Part shown: positions 35,242-46,634 of the stretch, piece after piece
Position numbering within the stretch: the first letter of the stretch is position 1
Layout of the letters: each line of letters starts with the position of its first letter
Origin: Alnus glutinosa
Taxonomy: Eukaryota > Streptophyta > Magnoliopsida > Fagales > Betulaceae
Direction of reading: 5' to 3'
Assembly: GCF_958979055.1 (NCBI RefSeq)
Contig: NC_084891.1
Coordinates: 29,570,001 to 29,634,000, forward strand
Length of the DNA: 64,000 nucleotides
Position numbers and translations under genes: made by a program
The notes under the pieces: generated by a model
Database searches by the model: none
Seen by the model: the letters and a program-made list of their open reading frames with translations, nothing else
Told to the model about the DNA's origin: nothing

Positions 35242-36010
35242 CGCCCCTCCAAACTCAATCGTAAAGGATGAATGTTGAGTTTGGATCGCATGGTGGCGAA
35301 GCTCGGAGAGACAAGATTCATGCTTGGTAAAAGTCTCGCCACATTGATCTTTGCTTGAGGTAAAACGGACAAACAAAGATCGAGAAGTAACTTTATCATG
35401 TGCAAAGTGGAAGTCGATTTCAATATGCATTGTACGAGCTTGAAAAACCGGATTGGCAATCAAATAAGTGGTTTCAATGTTGTCAAACCAGCTTTGAGGA
35501 AGAGTGAGTCCATGTTCTTAAAGATTGAAGCCAAATTATCTTGGCAGTAATGTCGGCCAAGGCCCGGTACTCGGCCTCAATACTAAACCGCGAGACAATG
35601 GGTTCAGGATTAAAGCCCAAGAAAATGCATAACCCACCAATTGATTTATTGTCATACAGACAATTGGCTCAATTGACATCAAAATAGGCATTAATGGCAA
35701 GGGAGTTGGACTTTTGAAAAAGAAGCCCATGATCAATGGTGTCCATAATATATACGCTTGACAGCATCCTAATGTTCGAGTGAAGCATAAGTACTACAAG
35801 GCTCCCACAATGCTCTAATATTGTGTTGGATCAGAAAAGGCACTATTGAATTGAGTAAGTTTGTGGTTGGATCACATTGGGGAGGAAACGGGCTTCCCAG
35901 CTAACATGTCGGTCCATTGAAGAATGTCACAAAAATAATATGATGCTGAGATAGAGGAAGTCCATTTTGCACTAGCATGGCCTGCACCGAGAATTTTTTT
36001 TTTTGAAAAA
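35242..36010 (-). mobile_element. Copia retrotransposon pol 3' remnant (NLR unit 1)
   Basis: In mixed frames the minus strand encodes the end of a Ty1/Copia polyprotein. First comes the late reverse transcriptase region (GKPVSSPM, FSDPTQY), then an RNase H-like part (HGLLFQKSNS, SIGG.CIFLG, SIEAEYRALA) and the C-terminal NPVFQARTMHIEIDFHFAHDK and SSKDQ block. Multiple stops and frameshifts make it dead. Parts of the same remnant recur before NLR-2 (43690-43880 and 45015-45145) and before NLR-3 (54135-54625). Confidence 0.75.
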
Positions 36011-36341
36011 AGTTCATATATCCACCGCAAAAAATCACCTAATTTTTTTCCCTCGAAATTTGAGAAAAGTCGAAGGCCGCAAAACGGGCCCTGTAGTGCT
36101 CATCGTGTACACAATGAATAAGAGTCTATAAGGGTATGGGTCATTTCAACTTTTGGTGCTGATTCGGTGATCCCTCAATCATCAATACTACTACGACTCT
36201 TTCTTTTGCCGTACCAAAAATGTAATCCATAGCATTTTGTTGGCCCAGATACATGGCCCGTTAGAGGAAGCAGTAACATATAATGAAACACATAGCTTTG
36301 AGGAGGACCAAGAGTTATTTTTGGATCATAATTTTATTTTA

Positions 36342-37599
36342 GAGCAATGCTAGGGTACTTATAGTGCGTTTAGGAATTGAATTTTCTGAAATTAGAATTT
36401 AATTTTAATTCACCGTGTAAATTTTAAAATTTGACTTTGTGAGATAAAATTTAAAAAATTTGAATAAAATATAAATTGTTTTTTTGAAAAAAGTAGAGAA
36501 GAATAAAGAATAATCTTGATTCAACCCTGTTGCCAAAAACACCTTACATATTCTTACAAATAAAAGTTTACAAACTGACATGGCATCTATGTGGCATTTT
36601 ATTAATTAAAAAAAATGTATTTAAAAATCAAAACCTAATCTGATAAGCCCCAATCTCTCAAACCCGACCCTCGAAGTCTCTCCGACCACCACTGACGGAC
36701 ACAACGACAAAGGCCTTTGGGAAGACTCCCCAACCATCGACGGACACGGCAACATGGATCTCTCCGACCATCAACAGACACGGCGACAAATACTAGCGTG
36801 GATCTCTGTTTTCCGGTTGGATATCTCAAACCCACGCCGGTGCACATGGGTTTCCGATCGAAAACTCATGCACATAGGCCTAGGTTTGAGAGATCCGGCT
36901 GGACGTTGGTGTGCGTGGGTTTGGGTCCGAAAACTGTTGTGAATGGAGCTCCTCACTGGCAGTTCTCCCCTCTCACCGAAAACCCTGCTACAACATTGAC
37001 GGAACTGGGTCGGGAGCCAGTGGAGACGGGATCTGGGTCAGGAAACCAGAGAAACCCACTTGTTTCTTGTTTGGAAGCCGAGAAAGTGTGAGAAACGTTA
37101 AGATTCATGACAGAAAATCCCAAGCACTTGTTAGACAGTGTTTCCGAGTCTTCCCAAAGGCCTTCCAAAATCGCAAAAACCTTTGTCGAAGAGTTAAGCA
37201 ACGATGGTTTCCCGACCAAGATGTCGACAGTGGTCGGTGTCTGGGTCAGGATTGCTGGGACGTCGATGGTTTTTTAATTTGATAAAACATCAATCTTACG
37301 TGGAATCCTATGTGTCTAAATTTTTTAAATGATAAAAGAGAAATGATCCCTACACTCATTTCTCACAACAGCCTCACAACAAGCTGATGTGGCTGGTAAT
37401 ATTTTATTATTTTTTTACAAAAAGAAAACAAAACAAAATAAAAAAAATAATAAAATATTACCAGCCACGTCAGCTTGTTGTGGAGCTGTTGTGAGAAATG
37501 AGTGTAGGGATCATTTCTCATGATAAAATAGCACATAAGCTCCACATCAGTTTGTAAGCTTCTTTTTGTAAAGGTTTGTAAGTATCCTTAGCATTTCTC
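36342..37599. mobile_element. Mutator-like element carrying GC-rich captured sequence (Pack-MULE candidate)
   Basis: The ends are inverted: GAGCAATGCTAGGGTACTTA on the left and GAGAAATGCTAAGGATACTT on the right (inverted). The perfect 9-bp target duplication tttatttta lies at 36333-36341 and 37600-37608. The matching places in NLR units 2 (about 45480-45520) and 3 (about 54705-54735) are uninterrupted. The interior at 36640-37290 is GC-rich, unlike its surroundings, and encodes no transposase. It holds an inverted pair of GAGTCTTCCCAAAGGCCTT (about 36706-36724 inverted, 37147-37165 direct) and imperfect repeats of gacggacacggc. The open frames there have no family I recognise. A younger MITE at 37338 is nested near the right end. 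Confidence 0.8.
37338..37519. mobile_element. Mutator-type MITE nested in the MULE, perfect 9-bp TSD
   Basis: This 182-bp near-perfect hairpin has inverted arms of about 75 bp starting GAGAAATGATCCCTACACTC on both sides. The target duplication atgataaaa lies at 37329-37337 and 37520-37528. The high arm identity suggests it is young. A transcript would fold into a long hairpin suitable for small-RNA processing. Confidence 0.93.
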
Positions 37600-39340
37600 T
37601 TTATTTTATTATATTTAATGTTATACATGATAGTTGTCACTTAAAATTTTTTAAATAACATGATAAATTTTTATAATGTAACGGCATAAACATTATTAAT
37701 TATGTGAAATCTAACCTTCACTATAAAATAATTCTCATGATTTCAAGTGAAATACAAAATCTTATTCCCTAGGATGAGATGCAATTTATTAAGAACACTT
37801 CTTATCTATTTAGTTTAAGTTTCATTTTTATTTTTTCAATGTACTAGCCGCACTTGATCCACGTGGATAATCCCAAATGGAAGTTTACCTCCCAAACTCT
37901 ATAAGGCAACAAGTACACACTAAATTCTCATTTATTTAACTTATTTATTCTCATCGACATATGTAAGGTAATTTAAGTGACTTTAACATAGAAAGCCATT
38001 AAAAAACACCACCTAAGCACCAATATAAAATGAATGTAATAAATAAATCTCACCTCTAATTTAATTTTTAAGACATCGATCATCTTCAAACTCCACAAAG
38101 GTCAACCGAGTGGAGAGTGGAGACCTCAAGAAAAGGATTCAGGGTATCACTGTAGAGCCAATAAGTCTGATTGGTCCCTTCAAAAAAAAAAAAAAAAAGT
38201 CTGATTGATTTGTAATGGGCCAAAGAGAAATAAAAAATAAAGATATATTGGGCCCATTGTCCCATGAATGGGGCTCCTCTTCCGAGACTCTTAGTACCTA
38301 TTATTGATTAAGGCCAAGGCTGAAAATCACAGGTAGGCCATAATCTCTTGGGCCTCATCTCTAGACCTTTTAGAAATGTCCCCTTCAAAGATATAGGCTA
38401 TAATGTATAAAAAAACCAAAAATGAGATCAAAAGTGCAAATTAATGATGCTTTAACATTTGCAGATATTACTACTAAAATTCTAGCCACTACTCAATTTC
38501 TCCCAAACAGTTAATTTCTTCTCCCACAGCAGACTCTTCTGATAATTTTAGTATTAAATTCATTGTATGTATTAAGCTGTTTACTTCTTGTTATGTTCAT
38601 TTCAAAAATTGTTAATATCCAAAAAGAGATCATAAGAAATTATTTTAAATAAATTATTACTTTGGCATCAATAAATTTAAGTTTTATTTTCAGGTTTATT
38701 TAGTGGAAGGCCATTCGCAAAATGCATGTAACACAAAGAACAATATAAAAGACTAAGGAAATGCTTAATATATAACACCATGGACTCAATGAAAATAAAA
38801 TAGTTTTCAATATTATGAGTACAAATTACTGGAAACTTGAAACCAAATATTCAAAGATAGTGAAACTTGAAACCAACCCACCAGGAAACAAAGAGCGTGG
38901 GGCAGTTATCCGCGCATGTAACTCAGAATGAGAAATGATTTTTCTATATCACAATACACTACATCAATCCTACACCAAGACACATAGGGTGTGAAACTCA
39001 TACATATGAGTCTCATATACATGGGTCACATATCAAATGTATCTTGATGTAGAATTGATGTAAGATAATATGATGTAGAAATAACACATCGAATAACATT
39101 GAAATAGGACAACCTCGTAAAAAAAAAGCAATAGAAAGAACACCATTTCAGTCTCGTTGAAGTTCTCTGTCAGGACATAATAAACAATTTTAGAAAAGAT
39201 ATGAAAGGAGCAATTAAATTAATTATAAATTTACCAAAAGAATCGCGACTTTGTATTTTTTATTTTCCAGCAAATATAAAGAGTAACGTATCGTACTTGA
39301 TGAAAATAGAACTGAAAAGGAAAGGAGCGAATACCAGTCT
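37600..39340. repeat. NLR unit 1 spacer, repeated in units 2 and 3
   Basis: No gene was recognised. The sequence is the 3' flank of NLR-1 and is repeated before NLR-2 (45500-47490) and NLR-3 (54720-55590, 57210-57299, 61556-62210). Landmarks are ttatacatgatagttgtcac, cacttgatccac, ctccacaaaggtcaaccga, tgtcccatga.tggggctcc and gaaggcc.ttcgcaaaa. This proves the NLR genes were duplicated together with their flanks. Confidence 0.8.
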
Positions 39341-41936
39341 CTAGTCAATGATCAGCTCAAACCCAACTTTCCCCGGCAGATTTTGAAGCAATCTAGCCAA
39401 TCTTGGACTATCGGACACCTTCACATATTGCAAAGTGGTGGAACTCAATAGTTCTGGTGCGCTAGCAAATTGAAAGCATTGAACGATAACCAAATGCGTA
39501 AGCCTTGGCATTGCACTCGTCTCGTTTTTCCATTCTTCAATTCTCAATCCCCTCAATTCGAGGAATTGGAGTTGAGGAAACGAATGTGCAATGACGTGGA
39601 TGCTAACATTCGGACATTCATATTGTAATCCATGTAATTTCAGCATCCGAAGGTTGGGAAGCTTTCCCAGCTCTGCCACGCAGGCATCGAGTCTTTCAAC
39701 CCTTTGTAATCTTAGCTTGGTGACTGTCGATGGAATTAAATTCGGATATCCAGCAAGCATTCCGCAATCCCAAATTTTCAATGTTTCAAGATGAGCTAAG
39801 TGGTGGAGGCTTGGAAAAGAATCTTCTTCATGCCCCGCCTCCAATGTCGACGGTCTATAAATTGACATTGTTAAATGCCTAACATTAGGAAAATTTTCCG
39901 GTACGACAAGGAACCTATGATTTTTAAGCTCATAGTTAATTGCTAAGCAGTCAAGGACTTGGAGGTTACATAAAACTCCCTTTGAATCCCAAGGAAACGA
40001 CCATCCAAGAGCATAAGACAGATACAGATGCCTAAGACGCTGCAGCTTAAATATGCCCTTCGGCAAATATCTATTTGAACCACCATCACCAAGTGCGCGA
40101 AGCGTCACTAGATTCGTAAGGTTGCAAATAGAATCTGGAAAATCAAGATGATGACAATCTATCCTCAAGTACCTCAAATGGATAAATGTTTCTATGCTTT
40201 TGAGCACGACTGAATTTGGTACGTAATTAATCACCCGAAGCAATTTGAAGTTTTCTTTTAGCCATTTCCGGATAACACAGTCATCATACGATCTATTACC
40301 AAAGAAGAACACAGAACGGACATTTTTAGGGACATGAAGGGTTGAAGACTGATATCGACAAGTCTTACCTTGGATGGATAGTCTGCGGGAATTGTTCGTG
40401 GATAAATGTTCGTAACCTGGATGAATCTCAAGAAACTTCTCTTCCGCACTCTCCGATATGCAGAGATCTCGCAAAAGATCATGGATACGGCATGTCTTTA
40501 CTCCTCCATCTATCCTCCTCCTGCGAACCACTTGGATCAAGCTTCGATCAATGAGCTCCTCCAAATACATTTCAGCATCATCCTCCGGCAATCTATTGCC
40601 TTTGGGCTGTATGAAACCCTCCGCTACCCACAGGCTAACCAATTCAACTACCGGAATCTGAAAATCTTCTGGATATATACCAAAATACAAAAAGCATGGT
40701 TTCAAGTGCCGGGGTAGATCGGTGTAGCTTAAGGATAGTATTTTCTGGCATATTGTTGTATCCTCGTTACTATTAAGCAAACTAGTTACATCACCAACAA
40801 ATTTCGACCATATGTGCAGTGACTTGTCCATTTTTGCTAAACGGCCTGCTAATACCACAATCGAAAGTGGTAAGCCTCGACAACCTTTTGCGATTTGTCT
40901 CCCAAGAGTTTCTAATTCGGGAGGACATGTTTCTCCTCGGAACACCTTCTTATGGAAGAGTTCCCAGCTTTCATTTTCCTTAAGAAATGGGAGATAGTAA
41001 GGAGGAGTATGGCTTGCATATAACGCCACTTCTTTATTTCGACTAGTGATCAATATTCTGCTTCTATTGGAGTTATCAGGAAACACAGATCTTACCTCAT
41101 CCCAAACTTCAGCTCTCCATATGTCGTCCATGACTACTAGGAACCTCCTCCCTTGCAAGCATTTGACTAGCTTCTTTTTTAGTTCATCGTCACTCATGTC
41201 TTCAAGTCTCATTCCCAATTCCTCTAAAATTCCCAATTCCTTTAAAATTTGAAGTAACAACTCTCTAATTCTGAAATCTTGAGATACACACACCCATGCA
41301 CGGCACTTAAAGTGCCTCACGACACGAGGATTATTGTATATTTTCCTGGCAAGAGTCGTCTTGCCCAGCCCGCCCATACCGATGATTGAAATGGCCGGCA
41401 TCGAGCTTAAGATCCCCTTCAGTAAGTTGCTTTATCAATGTCGTCGAGTCATGAGAGAAGCCCACCACGTCATCTTCCTCGACTTCTCTCCTACGCCTGT
41501 GCATTGCCTCCTCCTCGACTGCATTTCCAGAAGCTTCAACTCTTTCAATGCCGTACCTTTCTCTATTATTGTAGATTTCGTTGATTTTCTCTTTGATTCC
41601 TTCTATCTTCTTTCCAACGTTTCGAAGCATCAATGTGTTAGAAGGTAAACGAAACATCCTCCTTATCGCGCTCCTCCTCCTGTGTTTTGCGACATTGTAG
41701 ATGAAATGGTCGATCGTATCCTCAGCCTCGTAAGCCACGTCCCTGATTTGCCGGACTACCTCATTTACTATTTTATCTTTCCGTTTTTCCGCGGAGCTCT
41801 CCAGGAAGATATTTATAAAACTGAGCTCATCATGAAGCGAATTGACTTTATCCTCCACTCCAGCAAGGAAATTTGCTTCTTCTTTGAGTAGATCGAACAA
41901 GTTTTGCAAGAGGAAAGTGACAACACTGTCGGCCAT
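39341..41936 (-). pseudogene. CC-NB-ARC-LRR resistance gene NLR-1, split by a 4-bp insertion
   Basis: This is an intronless RPP13-like CNL of NLR-2 type. The first frame (41331-41936) encodes the Rx-type coiled-coil with MADSVV start and EDTID motif, then diverges and stops after 201 residues. The second frame (39341-41401) starts at an ATG overlapping the lesion and encodes 686 residues: P-loop GMGGLGKTT, kinase-2 FLVVMDDIW, GLPL, RNBS-D CFLYFGIYPEDF, an IHD form of the MHD motif, and LRRs. The break lies at about 41393-41399, where GATG-CCGGCC-ATTTC replaces GATG-TC-ATTTC of NLR-2, a net gain of 4 bp. Without those 4 bp the length would be 864 codons, so the rest is undamaged. An 18-bp tandem duplication at 41211-41246 adds six residues. 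It is either a recent pseudogene or a locus making separate CC and NB-ARC-LRR proteins. Confidence 0.88.
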
Positions 41937-43689
41937 ATCTGCTTAATTATCTCCCTTCTCTCTTGAATCAGATCTTTTACAAACTTGTGTTTTTCGCCCT
42001 TGAGTGTGGTGGCGAGGGGAGGGAGAGGAGAAAAGGGATGGAAGGATGAAAGGAAACAGATCCACCGTCCACGATCGATAAAAGTTGATGGTTATAGGAT
42101 TTCGATTTTGGGAATCTTCTTGGTTAGGGTGGTAGAGATAAGAAGAGAAAGATACGAAGAAAGAAAGGGATGAGAGGAAATAGACCCAAAGGCCCCCAGA
42201 GTTCTAAAGGCAGATCGAGTTGCTCTGGTTGCGATCTTAGAAAGAGATTTACATAATACCCATTTTATATTGATGCGGGACTCCGGAATCCAGATGGTGG
42301 GTATGAAAAAGGAAAGAAGGTAGGAAGCAACTAGCAAGAAAAACATACATACCGAGTCACCGACAGTCGGAGACTCTTGAGTCTTCCAAAGACATTTCGA
42401 ACGTGGAAAGCAGCTTCCAAGACTATTTCCACGTTGCTTCCTTTGATTTTGTTATGGGCATTTCCACGTTGCTTCAATAAATTAGGACAAAAATTTCTTA
42501 TTTCCAATAAATTTCTTACCAAACTCACTGCACGGCATTGAATAAAAGTTTGAGATGGTTGTTAGGAGGAAATGAAGCTATAATTGTTTTTCGAGAAATC
42601 CTATAACATCTCTCCGTGTTATTATGGAATGATATATGTGTAATTTTTTAATTATATTTATGTTTTTTTAGATGGTATAAATACAATTTTTTAATTAAAA
42701 AAATTATATCTATATTATTTCAGGAGAACACAAAGAGATATTTTAACATTCCTCTTATTTTCCTGCACGACATAGAATAAATGTTTGCAGTCCGTCTTAA
42801 ATCTGCTTAATCCGTTATTAATTAATTATTCATTAAATAGGAGATTATATGACTCCAAATAAAAGACTTGAAAATAAATTCTTACAGGGACGTGGAGGTC
42901 AACTCAATCAAGGATTCAATTAAAAATTGTACTGCATTACTACAAATAATTAAAACGCTTTAAATTAGAATAATAATTATAACTATTTTTATTTAATTAA
43001 ATGATGACTATTTTAAGATAAACTACAGTAAAAATAACTTTAAGAATTTCATTGAATTATATGCTTATGAATAATGCCATCATCATCTAAACGCTATAAA
43101 ATTTCACCTTCATAACGACAACATCATACAGTTACAGTTTAGATTATTCTCTTTTAATCAATATCTTAATCAGTGTAGACGGTTATTTATTTTAGGCCGA
43201 TTAGCAATTTAAAACCGGTGATTATGCAGTTGTTAAAAGGCCGATAAACTTATATAAAAACAAAAAATAGAAAAAAAAATTCCAGCCCAGAATAGCATCT
43301 ATTCAACAGTTGATCTACCAACACAAACCACAAACGTTATCTGTCACAAAATTAGTGTCAAAATATCAAGAACTTCCGCTTCAAGTGATATCAACGCGTC
43401 ACATAGAATAGTCAAACACAAATTTTCAAGGTTTTCATGTTTTAATTTGTTGCCTTGTTGGTCCCGTCATGATTAAATGATTAAAAAAATAATATACACT
43501 TGAAATATGGCATTTATCATAATCTCTTGACTATTTTGAAAATGGTTATTTTGGCCCACCAGGCAACCATCGCTTGAAAATTCCACCGAAGGAAAATCCC
43601 AATACGCCCCATATCTAAAAAAGTCCAGTTAAGAGGAAAGAAACGGTATACTGTCACAGAAGTAGTATCAAAATATCAACGGTAAAACA
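41937..43689. promoter_or_regulatory. upstream region of NLR-1
   Basis: The first ~400 bp on the minus strand are the 5' leader and promoter, partly matching the NLR-2 upstream region at 50075-50400 (shared gagtgtg.tggcgaggggaggga and ggttagggtgg). Beyond 42550 the DNA is AT-rich. A degenerate foldback at about 42600-42757 may be an old MITE. No gene was recognised. Confidence 0.45.
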
Positions 43690-43880
43690 TGAATGCCGAG
43701 TTTGGATTGCATGGTGGCGGTCGAAGCGCGGAGATACAAGATGCTTGCTAAAAAACTCACCACATTAATCTTTGCTTGAGATAAAACGGACAAAAAAAGT
43801 TCGAGAAGTAACTTTATCATGTGTAAAGTCGAAGTCGATTTTAATATGCATTGTACGAGCTTGAAAAACCAGATTGACTG
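43690..43880 (-). mobile_element. Copia pol 3' remnant (NLR unit 2, part 1)
   Basis: Homologous to 35260-35450: it encodes the C-terminal Copia block around ARTMHIEIDF in broken frames. Homology stops abruptly at about 43880, where sequence resembling a different transposon end begins (caatggcagagtcaaaaaat). Confidence 0.7.
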
Positions 43881-45014
43881 CAATGGCAGAGTCAAAAAAT
43901 TATTATTGTGGGCCAAACTAAAAATATGATAAACACATTTTAGAATATAAATGAAGTAATTTATTACATAATGTGTTTAGCAAAATGTACATCTATAAAA
44001 GTACATAAAAATGTGTTAAAATTGATATATTAACAACGTAATATGTTGGCACTAGTGCAAATTTAAAAGAATAAAAAATACAAGCGAAACAAAATAGTCA
44101 AAAAAGTTCAAAAAATTGTATCTCATAGTCTTTTAGAATTCTAAAAAATATCTTGTCATTTCACTTTGCACTAGGTAAATAAACTTTCCGGCATAAAAAT
44201 TGTAGGCGCAATGAAAACGCCAAGAAAAAGTTATCAACTTTTTTTTTTTTTTCTACGCTTAGCGCTTAGCGGTGTTTGAAAAATGCCTCTAAATACCTTT
44301 TTTATTTTATTTTTTTCTTTGTAGTGAGCCTCTAGACAAAACTGGAAAAAAAGAAAATATCCTATCTTTTTGGAAGAGAAAAAGTTAGTCTTTGTTATTT
44401 ACTCTTTGTTTTACATTATTAATTCAAAAAAAATAAAAAACGAAGTGGGCTAATGAAACATGATTTTACTCTTTGTTTCAATAATTTAATGAAAAATGTG
44501 AGGCCATTTATATATATATATATAGCTCTTGAATCAAACAAAGACTTGAGATTTTTTTTATTTTTATTTGGAAAAAGTACACATATTCTTCTTAAACTAC
44601 CATTTAATTGTCAATGTGCTCTCTAAACTACCAATTGTATCAATGTACCCCCCATAAACTACCAAACAACGCCAATGTGTCACACAATGACAAAAATACC
44701 CTTTACAAAATTATAAAATTCTTAAAAACAAAATAAAAATTATTTTTTAAAAAAATAAATAAAAATGTAAGAAAAAAACCGAAAAAATATTTTAAAGATT
44801 TTTTATATGTAATTTCAATTTGGCCACTCGAGTTTTCATTTTTCTCGTTTTTTATTTATTTTTTAAAATTTATTTTTTCAATCTTTTAAAAAAAATCGTT
44901 TTTTTTTTAATTTAAAAAAAAAATTAGATTTTTTTTTTTTTGTTTGAATTATAAGGATATATTTACTTCATTGAAACTTTTTTAGAGTTATTTTTATTTT
45001 TTTTGTTTGCTTTA
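43881..45014. mobile_element. unclassified transposon-derived insertion in the Copia remnant
   Basis: This segment separates the two Copia pieces of unit 2 and has no counterpart in unit 1. Its left edge resembles widespread plant transposon ends (ggcagagtcaaaa, then gggccaaact). The right part, 44570-45000, resembles 53800-54130 of unit 3 (ctaaactaccaa and aatgacaaaaata words). It may hold more than one insertion. No coding region was recognised. Confidence 0.4.
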
Positions 45015-45145
45015 GGAAGACATTTACATTGGGGAGGAAACGGGCTTCCCAGCTAACATGTCGGTCCATTGAAGAATGCCACAAATATAATATGATGCTG
45101 ACATAGAACAAGTCCATTTTGCATGAGCATGGCTTACACCGAGAA
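45015..45145 (-). mobile_element. Copia reverse transcriptase remnant (NLR unit 2, part 2)
   Basis: Nearly identical to 35875-36005 of unit 1, including ggggaggaaacgggcttccc and tcggtccattgaagaatg. It encodes the late reverse transcriptase stretch of the same Copia remnant. The RNase H part present in units 1 and 3 is missing here. Confidence 0.65.
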
Positions 45146-46199
45146 AACAAAAAAGAAAAAAAAAAGAAAAAAGTTCACATAACTACCTTAAATTATCACT
45201 TAATTTGTTTCTCTCGAATTTTGGAAAAAGTCCAGAAGGCCACTAAACAGGCCTTGTAGTGCTCATCGTGTACGCAACGTGTAAGAGTATGGGTCATTTC
45301 AACTTTTGGCGTTGATTCGGTGATCCCTCAATAATCAATACTACTACAACTCTTTCTTTTGCCGTACCAAACTCGCAATCCATAGCATTTTGTTGGCCCA
45401 GATGTATGGCCCATTAGAGGAAGTAGTAACATATAATGAATCGCATAGCTTTGAGGTGGACGGAAGAGTTATTTTATGATCATTATTTTATTTTATTTTG
45501 TATTTAATGTTATACATGATAGTTGTCACTTAAAATTTTTAAATAACGTGATAAATTTTTATAATGTAACGACATAAACATAATTAATGATGTGAAATCT
45601 AACCTAGCCTTCATTATAAAATGACTCTTGATTTCAAGTGAAATACAAATCCTATTCCCTAGGATGAGATGCAACTTATTAAGAACACTTCTTATCATTT
45701 TGTCAATGTACTAGTCGCACTTGATCCACATGGATAATACCAAATGGAAGTTTACCTCGCAAACTCTATAAGGCAACAAGTACACACCAAATTCTCATTT
45801 ATTTAACTTGTTTATTATCCTGTTAATATTTAGAGAAATGATACTTTTTATACTCATTTATCATATTCTTTTGTCATCGACAGATGTAATGTATTTTGAG
45901 TGACTTTGACATAAAAAGCAAGTTAAAATACACCACTTAAGCACCAGTATAAAATGGGCATCTTCAAACTCCACAAAGGTCAACCGACTGGAGAACACCG
46001 TTATCACTGTAGAGCCCATAAGTCTGATTGGTTTATAATGGGCCGAAGAGAAATAAAAAAAATTAAAGATATATTGGGCCCATTGTCCCATGACTGGGGC
46101 TCCTCTTCCGAGACTCTTGGTACCTATTGATCAAGGCCAAGGCTGAAAATCACACGTAGGCCATACTCTCTTCGGCCACCTCTTTACTGCTTTTAGAAA
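45146..46199. repeat. NLR unit 2 spacer
   Basis: Repeated sequence homologous to 36010-36341 joined to 37600-38370 of unit 1. It has no Mutator-like insertion, so it represents the empty site of the 36342 element. No gene was recognised. Confidence 0.75.
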
Positions 46200-46624
46200 C
46201 GAACAACTTCAAATATAACTCTTAATATTTCATGGCTTTTGAAATAAAGTACTTAAATTTTAAAAAGTGTCAATTTACTGTATTTATTTTTTAATTTCAA
46301 TTATTCATTAAAATTTTTTCTTTAAATACTGTCAAAATTCTCAAAATACCCATTTTTTTAGGAAAAAAAAATTGCAAGAATTTAGGTGTTGGTCAAAATT
46401 TGCAAAAATGCTTATGCTTGAATCTTTGAAATTTTTTATAATTTTTTTACAAAACAAAACAAAGTGGTATTTTGGGAATTTTGATAGGATTTAACGGAAA
46501 TTTCTAACGGAGGGTTGAAATTGAAAAAAATTGAAAGATGGATACCCTAAATTGATACTTTTTAAAGTTTGAGTATCTTATTTCAAAAGTGATGAAAGAT
46601 CAGGGGTTATAAGTAAAGTTTTCC
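46200..46624. mobile_element. foldback element in NLR unit 2 with 10-bp flanking repeat
   Basis: About 425 bp with inverted ends sharing tgaaataa.gtact.aa.ttt and aaaaagt.tcaattta. The word cttttagaaa flanks it at 46190-46199 and 46625-46634. Units 1 (near 38366) and 3 (near 55470) have a single uninterrupted cttttagaaatgtcccc. A related partial sequence occurs at 19850-19935. The 9-10 bp duplication fits a Mutator-type insertion. Confidence 0.75.
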
Positions 46625-46634
46625 CTTTTAGAAA

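Noticed and set aside
36635..37282. Overlapping open frames on both strands in the GC-rich interior of the Mutator-like element as real genes
   Set aside because: They overlap in several frames, contain internal repeats, match no family I know and fit captured or repeat DNA better.
39591..41891. Open frames on the plus strand antisense to NLR-1, with equivalents over NLR-2 and NLR-3
   Set aside because: They mirror conserved codons of the NLR genes on the other strand and recur in all three copies for that reason; no domain, no upstream signals.
42600..42757. Foldback structure upstream of NLR-1 as a definite MITE
   Set aside because: The arms are too degenerate and no target duplication could be set, so it is only mentioned in the region note.
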